Source: Kroppenstedtia eburnea (GTDB lineage: Bacteria > Bacillota > Bacilli > Thermoactinomycetales > DSM-45169). From it: 64,000 nt of DNA. The stretch covers positions 868,001 through 932,000 of the forward strand of contig NZ_CP048103.1 in the NCBI RefSeq assembly GCF_013282215.1. Reading direction: 5' to 3'. This document shows, piece by piece, positions 59,978 to 64,000 of the stretch. The notes under the pieces are model-generated. The model did no database searches and was not told the DNA's origin. It saw only the letters and a program-made list of their open reading frames with translations. Every line of letters begins with the position of its first letter. Position 1 is the stretch's first letter. Position numbers and translations under genes: made by a program.

Positions 59978-61882
59978 ATGAACAGGATTCTAACGGGGTT
60001 GCTCTTATTTTTGTTGTTGTGTGGAACCATCATCCAGTTCCCTGCCACAACCCAGGCGGAGAATGATTCCGGGTGGGATCAGGTGCCGGAGATCCTGAAG
60101 CAGATCGTGAAGCCGACTTTTCCGGACCGGGACTTTTTGGTAACGGATTATGGGGCCAAGCCCGATGGGAAAACGGATGCGACACAAGCTTTTAAAGAGG
60201 CGATCGAGGCCGCCCATGACGCCGGCGGAGGTCGGGTGGTTGTGCCGGCAGGGACCTATACGACAGGCGCGATCCACTTGAAAAGCAATGTCAACCTGCA
60301 TATCACCAAAGATGCGACAATCAAATTCAGCCAGGATCCCAAGAAGTATCTCCCGCTGGTCCGCACCCGATGGGAAGGTGTGGAGCTGTATAATTACTCC
60401 CCGTTGATTTATGCCTATGACCAGGAAAATATCGCGATCTCCGGCGAAGGAACACTGGACGGCCAAGCGGATCACGAACATTGGTGGCCGTGGAAAGGGA
60501 AAAAAGAGTTCGGGTGGAAAGAAGGGCAACCCCATCAAGCAGCCGGCAGGGATTTGCTTTTCGAAATGGCGGAAAAAAATGTTCCTGTAGAGGAGAGGCG
60601 ATTTGGTGAAGGGTATTACCTGCGGCCCAATTTCATCCAACCGGTTAAAAGCAAGAATGTTTTGATCGAAGGGGTTCATATCGTCGACTCCCCCATGTGG
60701 AACATCCATCCGGTACTCTCCGAGAATATCATTATCGATCATGTCACAGTGACAGGACATGGTCCCAATAACGACGGCATCGATCCGGAATCGAGCAAAA
60801 ATGTGTGGATCAAAAATTCCTACTTTGATAACGGAGATGATTGCATCGCGATCAAGTCCGGCCGCAATGCCGACGGCAGACGGGTCAATGTACCTGCCGA
60901 AAATATCATTATTCAGGGGAACGAAATGAAGGATGGTCATGGTGGGGTCGTGATCGGGAGTGAAATCTCCGGCAGTGTCCGTAATGTGTATGCGGAAAAT
61001 AACCGGATGGACAGTCCCAATCTGGACCGCGTCCTCCGTATCAAAACCAATTCGATCCGCGGAGGAGTCGTTGAAAATATCTTTTTGCGGGACAACGATG
61101 TGGCCAATGTCGGAGGGGAGGTGGTTCGGGTCAACATGTACTATGAAGAAGGGGATGCCGGGCCGTACACCCCGATCGTCCGCAACATCGAGGTGAAGAA
61201 TCTTCACAGCAACGGCGGAAATTACGGCGTTTGGGTCAGAGCTTATGACCGTTCCCCGGTGCAAAACCTTCGAATCATCGATTCCAGCTTCAACCATGTG
61301 AAAACACCGATGCTGATTGAAAATGTGGAAAACATGGTGTTATCCAATTTTCACATCAACGGTGCCAACTACGACAATGATCCTCCGACAACCACGGCCG
61401 AAATCAGCGGTGACACCCTGTCAGACGGAACTTTTTTGAACCGGGCGGAAGTAAAGCTCACCGCTGCTGACCGGGATGGAATCGAAAAAATCGAGTATCG
61501 GAGCGGAGACGATTCCTGGAGAATTTACACCCACCCGATCGTCATCGATCAGCCGGGAGAAATGAGGGTTCAATATCGGGCCGTCGACAAGACCGGCAAC
61601 AGAGAACCGGTTCAAACTGCTTCCATCAAGGTTATACAGACAAACATGGAAAATCTGAAAATGTACGTCGCCAAAGCGGAGATCAATCCGGAGGGGATCA
61701 GAAAAGCTCTGTTGACCCGGATTGAGGAAGCGGAACGCGATTTTAACAAAGGGGATCGTCAACGCGGAAATAAAAGATTGGAACAGGTGAAGCAGTATAT
61801 CGAGAAACAGCCGGAACATCACATTTCAAAAGAGACAAAGAAGGACTTGGTAAAGGTGATCAATCATCTGATGGCGGATTAG
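59978..61882 (+). CDS. Secreted glycoside hydrolase family 28 protein with C-terminal FIMAH-like domain
   Basis: The 634-residue protein starts at the ATG after AAGGAGG and has a signal peptide (hydrophobic core LTGLLLFLLLCGTII, cleavage near TTQAE). The right-handed beta-helix shows GH28 active-site motifs: NNDGID (264-269), GDDC (286-289), GHGG (320-323) and RIK (354-356). An Ig-like segment with DRDGIEKIEYR and a helical FIMAH-like tail (LLTRIEEAERDFNKGDRQRG) follow. It probably cuts galacturonan side or main chains outside the cell. The TAG stop abuts a type B repeat. Confidence 0.9.
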   Translation: MNRILTGLLLFLLLCGTIIQFPATTQAENDSGWDQVPEILKQIVKPTFPDRDFLVTDYGAKPDGKTDATQAFKEAIEAAHDAGGGRVVVPAGTYTTGAIHLKSNVNLHITKDATIKFSQDPKKYLPLVRTRWEGVELYNYSPLIYAYDQENIAISGEGTLDGQADHEHWWPWKGKKEFGWKEGQPHQAAGRDLLFEMAEKNVPVEERRFGEGYYLRPNFIQPVKSKNVLIEGVHIVDSPMWNIHPVLSENIIIDHVTVTGHGPNNDGIDPESSKNVWIKNSYFDNGDDCIAIKSGRNADGRRVNVPAENIIIQGNEMKDGHGGVVIGSEISGSVRNVYAENNRMDSPNLDRVLRIKTNSIRGGVVENIFLRDNDVANVGGEVVRVNMYYEEGDAGPYTPIVRNIEVKNLHSNGGNYGVWVRAYDRSPVQNLRIIDSSFNHVKTPMLIENVENMVLSNFHINGANYDNDPPTTTAEISGDTLSDGTFLNRAEVKLTAADRDGIEKIEYRSGDDSWRIYTHPIVIDQPGEMRVQYRAVDKTGNREPVQTASIKVIQTNMENLKMYVAKAEINPEGIRKALLTRIEEAERDFNKGDRQRGNKRLEQVKQYIEKQPEHHISKETKKDLVKVINHLMAD

Positions 61883-62172
61883 AAGCATTGTAAAAAAGCC
61901 ATTCATACCCATAGGGCCCAAGTCTCGCCAGGGTGCTTTCGCACCCGGTCTCGCTATGCACCCATAGGGCACAAGTCGTGCCGGGGTCGCTTCGCTCCCT
62001 GGTCACGCTATGCACTCACCAGCACAAGTTTCGCCAAGGTCACTCCGTTCCCGGTCTCGCTATGTAGGGAGGGTTGGGTTTCACATGGAGTGATTTTGGA
62101 TCGTCAGAACAACGAAAACGACATGTGAAACCCCATCCCGACCGGCCATGAACGCATAAATCACAACGCTTT
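61882..62172. repeat. Palindromic intergenic element, type B, with three extra modules
   Basis: The left end is GAAGCATTGTAAAAAAGCC, preceded by TA that with the first G gives the stop codon of the GH28 gene. Three modules follow, based on CAAGTCTCGCC, CAAGTCGTGCC and CAAGTTTCGCC, each ending in a CGCTATGCA or CGCTATGTA box. The core GGGTTTCACATGGAG and CATGTGAAACCCC and the right end AAATCACAACGCTTT are intact. The right flank is not TA. Confidence 0.88.
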
Positions 62173-62187
62173 TGGTATATGGATCAT

Positions 62188-62219
62188 AGCCGGGAAGAAA
62201 CATTCTTTCCCGGCTTTTT
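62188..62219 (+). terminator. Terminator of the GH28 gene, displaced by a repeat
   Basis: AGCCGGGAA and TTCCCGGCT pair over a 10-nt loop and run into TTTTG. It lies 16 bases after the type B element. Confidence 0.82.
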
Positions 62220-62262
62220 GATGGAATTGCGCAACAGATGTCAGGGGAGCGCTCCGGCCGGA

Positions 62263-62604
62263 TCAGGAGGAGGGAAGGCGGCGGAACTCGTGTACCCACA
62301 TCTTGATGTTCGGGGACCAGGGGATTCCGGGATGAATCCCATCCAGATAACGGATGTAAGCTGCCCGGTCCGCCTGCCCTTCGGACCGCGCATCCTCATC
62401 AGTCATCTCTCCCAAGGTTTGTCGGTAGACCCGGGTCACTTCAAATTGGACTCCGCCCAATTCCAGCCGCTCGCCGGGTACAGCATACAGACCGTTTCGC
62501 CTTTGGGCAGTCTTCTCCCCCGCCAATACGAGATTCACATCCTCTGCCCTCGTCACCAGCCGGTCAATGGAACAAGTTTTTTCGGGATAAGGCGTTGAAT
62601 CCAT
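62263..62604 (-). CDS. ASCH-like domain protein
   Basis: The 113-residue protein has features of the ASCH/PUA-like fold: GEKTAQRRNGLYAVPGERLE, then FEVTRVYRQTLGEMTDEDAR and the tail PNIKMWVHEFRRL. ASCH domains are thought to bind RNA. The ATG at 62604 is 9-10 bases after AGGAGGA, whereas the ATG at 62613 overlaps that site. The gene is monocistronic. The function is unknown. Confidence 0.68.
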   Translation of the reverse strand: MDSTPYPEKTCSIDRLVTRAEDVNLVLAGEKTAQRRNGLYAVPGERLELGGVQFEVTRVYRQTLGEMTDEDARSEGQADRAAYIRYLDGIHPGIPWSPNIKMWVHEFRRLPSS

Positions 62605-62802
62605 ACCTGGCATTCCTCCTGTTAGTGTTCTCAGGTCCAGTATAACCGATTGAAATGATCTGGACGGTTTTCTCGAACCGACTTATTTTACGATGCCTTG
62701 AACTATCGGGAAATTGGAGTGCCGATCATAGATGACTGGGGGGATCGAATCCCTTCCCTTTACATGACCACGCCGCTTCCGGACAGATCGCAGAGATCCC
62801 TG

Positions 62803-62845
62803 ATGACTTGAGTGGCTAAGAGGTATGCAATCTCAAGTCATTTTC
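62803..62845. other. Hairpin in a gene-free stretch
   Basis: ATGACTTGAG and CTCAAGTCAT form a 10-bp stem over a 19-nt loop, followed by TTTCTGTTTT. It could be a terminator of an unannotated short RNA, since the ASCH-like gene points away. Confidence 0.5.
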
Positions 62846-62861
62846 TGTTTTCCGGATACAT

Positions 62862-62912
62862 GATGTCGAAATCGACAGAGCTTCTATATAAATCAGGGCT
62901 GTCCTCGACATC
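62862..62912. other. Long imperfect hairpin upstream of the Rieske gene
   Basis: GATGTCGA and GACAG pair with CTGTC and TCGACATC around a 20-nt loop that contains TATATAAA. It lies about 165 bp upstream of the Rieske gene start and may be part of its control region. Confidence 0.45.
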
Positions 62913-63075
62913 CCTCATAAAGGATGGAGCGCGTCGTCTCTCATACTTTCGGCTTAGGACCGGTCAGTTTTCGGAAAAGACCTTTTATGTATGTCGCTTC
63001 CGTTCCAAGTACCGAAGATATCCAACGGATCCTATGCTTAAAATAGAAACAAACACATGCAGGGAGGGGTGTTTC

Positions 63076-64000
63076 GTGTCAAAGGAGAAGATCTTCGTCG
63101 GTTCCTTGGAAGAGCTGCAAAAAACAGGTGTAAAGTTGGTCAAGGGTGAAAATCATGGAATCGCGGTCTTTTATCATGAAGATGAAGTATTCGCTGTGGA
63201 TAACCGCTGTCCCCATATGGGATTTCCCCTTCACCAGGGCAGCCTGTGCGACGGGATTCTCACCTGCCACTGGCATCATGCCCGGTTTGATGTGAAGAGC
63301 GGGGGAACCCTGGATCCTTGGGCGGATGATGTATCCACTTACCGGACGGAAATCAGGGACGGGGAGATCTGGGTGGAACCGGTTCCCCGACAAATCCGGG
63401 GTGTGGAGACACACCGGATGCGTTTGAAGGAAGGGTTGGAGCAGAATATCGGTCTGGTGATCGCCAAGGCGGTGGTCGCATTGATGGAGGCAGGGGAGGC
63501 GCCGGAGGCGATCGCCCGGATCGGAGTGGAGTTCGGCACCCGCCATCGGGCGGGAGGCTGGCGGTCGGGGCTGACCATTCTGACGGCGATGCTCAATATC
63601 CTGCCCCGGTTGGATCATCGCGGACAGATCCTGGCTCTGTACCAGGGGTTGGTCCATGTGGCCCGGGAGAGTGCCGGGATGGGGACACGCTTTTTGTTGG
63701 AGCCGCTTCCGGGGAAGGAGACGGACTTTGCCCGGTTGGCCCGCTGGTACCGGCAATCGGTGGAGGTGCGGGATATCCGGGGGGCGGAGCGGGTGTTGCT
63801 GACCGCCATTGAAGCGGGGGCAGACGAACAGCGATTGGCCGACATGATGATGGCGGCGGTGACTGACCATTTTTACATGGATACCGGTCACGCCCTCGAC
63901 TTCCACAACAAAGCCTTTGAGATTCTGGAGCGGATCGGTCCGGAACACCGGCCCCAGGTGCTCACCTCTTTGCTGCCCCAATTGTCCGGTGCGCAACGGA
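63076..64000 (+). CDS. Rieske (2Fe-2S) domain protein with helical C-terminal region, partial
   Basis: The frame opens at a GTG after GGGAGGGG and is uninterrupted to the window edge, so only 308 codons are visible. Residues 5-105 form a Rieske domain with ligands Cys45 and His47 (CPHMGFPLHQG) and Cys64 and His67 (CHWHHARFD). From about residue 118 a helical region begins (LVIAKAVVALMEAGEAPEAI), later HVARESAGMGTRFLLEPLPG and DTGHALDFHNKAFEILERIG. I do not recognise that part. The Rieske domain probably passes electrons to it. Confidence 0.85.
   Translation, partial: MSKEKIFVGSLEELQKTGVKLVKGENHGIAVFYHEDEVFAVDNRCPHMGFPLHQGSLCDGILTCHWHHARFDVKSGGTLDPWADDVSTYRTEIRDGEIWVEPVPRQIRGVETHRMRLKEGLEQNIGLVIAKAVVALMEAGEAPEAIARIGVEFGTRHRAGGWRSGLTILTAMLNILPRLDHRGQILALYQGLVHVARESAGMGTRFLLEPLPGKETDFARLARWYRQSVEVRDIRGAERVLLTAIEAGADEQRLADMMMAAVTDHFYMDTGHALDFHNKAFEILERIGPEHRPQVLTSLLPQLSGAQR

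Noticed and set aside
62740-62800. GGGGGGATCGAATCCC near a GC-rich stretch, considered as a tRNA 3' part
   Set aside because: No acceptor stem, anticodon stem or CCA-compatible end could be paired around it.

Overview
The window looks like chromosomal DNA of a spore-forming, fairly GC-rich member of the Bacillales, most likely a Thermoactinomycetaceae (Kroppenstedtia, Desmospora or Melghirimyces type). The evidence is strong Bacillus-like ribosome binding sites with many TTG and GTG starts, spore coat genes (cotJA-cotJB-cotJC, CotF-like, a CotS/YutH-like kinase, a YhcN/YlaJ-type lipoprotein), and gene order shared with Bacillus subtilis (lytH-lipA-yutC-yutD-yutE-yutF-yutG). The genus is an inference. 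I saw no rRNA, tRNA, prophage, CRISPR array or transposase gene.

Layout. 1-1.7 kb: two paralogous small proteins, the complete one a lipoprotein, and a small unknown gene. 1.75-5.3 kb: a copper operon (copZ, copA, a thioredoxin-fold 2Fe-2S ferredoxin, csoR) with three CsoR-type operators. 5.3-9.2 kb (minus): a membrane protein and the RNA polymerase-recycling motor HelD. 9.3-19 kb: coaA, an alkylpyrone pair (type III polyketide synthase and methyltransferase), a ChaB-family protein, azlC-azlD, alkaline phosphatase, an M28 peptidase, an acyltransferase and a PH-domain protein. 19.5-25.3 kb: an oligopeptide ABC transporter in app-operon order (D-F-A-B-C). 25.4-31.8 kb: an MBL hydrolase, a glutaredoxin, a SUFU-domain protein and two tandem metP-metS-like transporter pairs. 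32-45.8 kb: the lytH-lipA-yut region with inserted genes. 46-49.8 kb: a two-component system whose sensor has a four-cysteine GAF domain, then an NCS2 permease. 49.8-54.8 kb: an MFS transporter behind an attenuator-like leader, then a tripartite tricarboxylate transporter with fused TctA and TctB. 54.8-64 kb: the cotJ operon, an acyl-CoA dehydrogenase-like protein, recQ, a secreted GH28 pectinase-like enzyme with its own promoter and operators, an ASCH-like protein, and the start of a Rieske protein that runs off the window.

The most unusual signal is a family of about a dozen intergenic palindromic repeats. All intact copies share a core hairpin (GGGTTTCACATG ... CATGTGAAACCC), but they carry one of two kinds of end. 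Type A ends are GGGYGTGTCTGRTAA and type B ends are GAAGCRTTGTGA; several copies are flanked by TA. Type B copies may carry one to three extra modules of about 52 bp. In four places the element abuts a gene so that the stop codon TAG consists of the flanking TA plus the first G of the element. In several places the element lies between a gene and its terminator, so it should be transcribed as a 3' UTR hairpin.

A second notable item is the roughly 340-nt leader of the MFS gene: an extended -10 promoter, a 7-codon leader ORF with a good ribosome binding site, a stack of hairpins, and an intrinsic terminator just before the transporter. This is the layout of ribosome-mediated, antibiotic-inducible attenuation.
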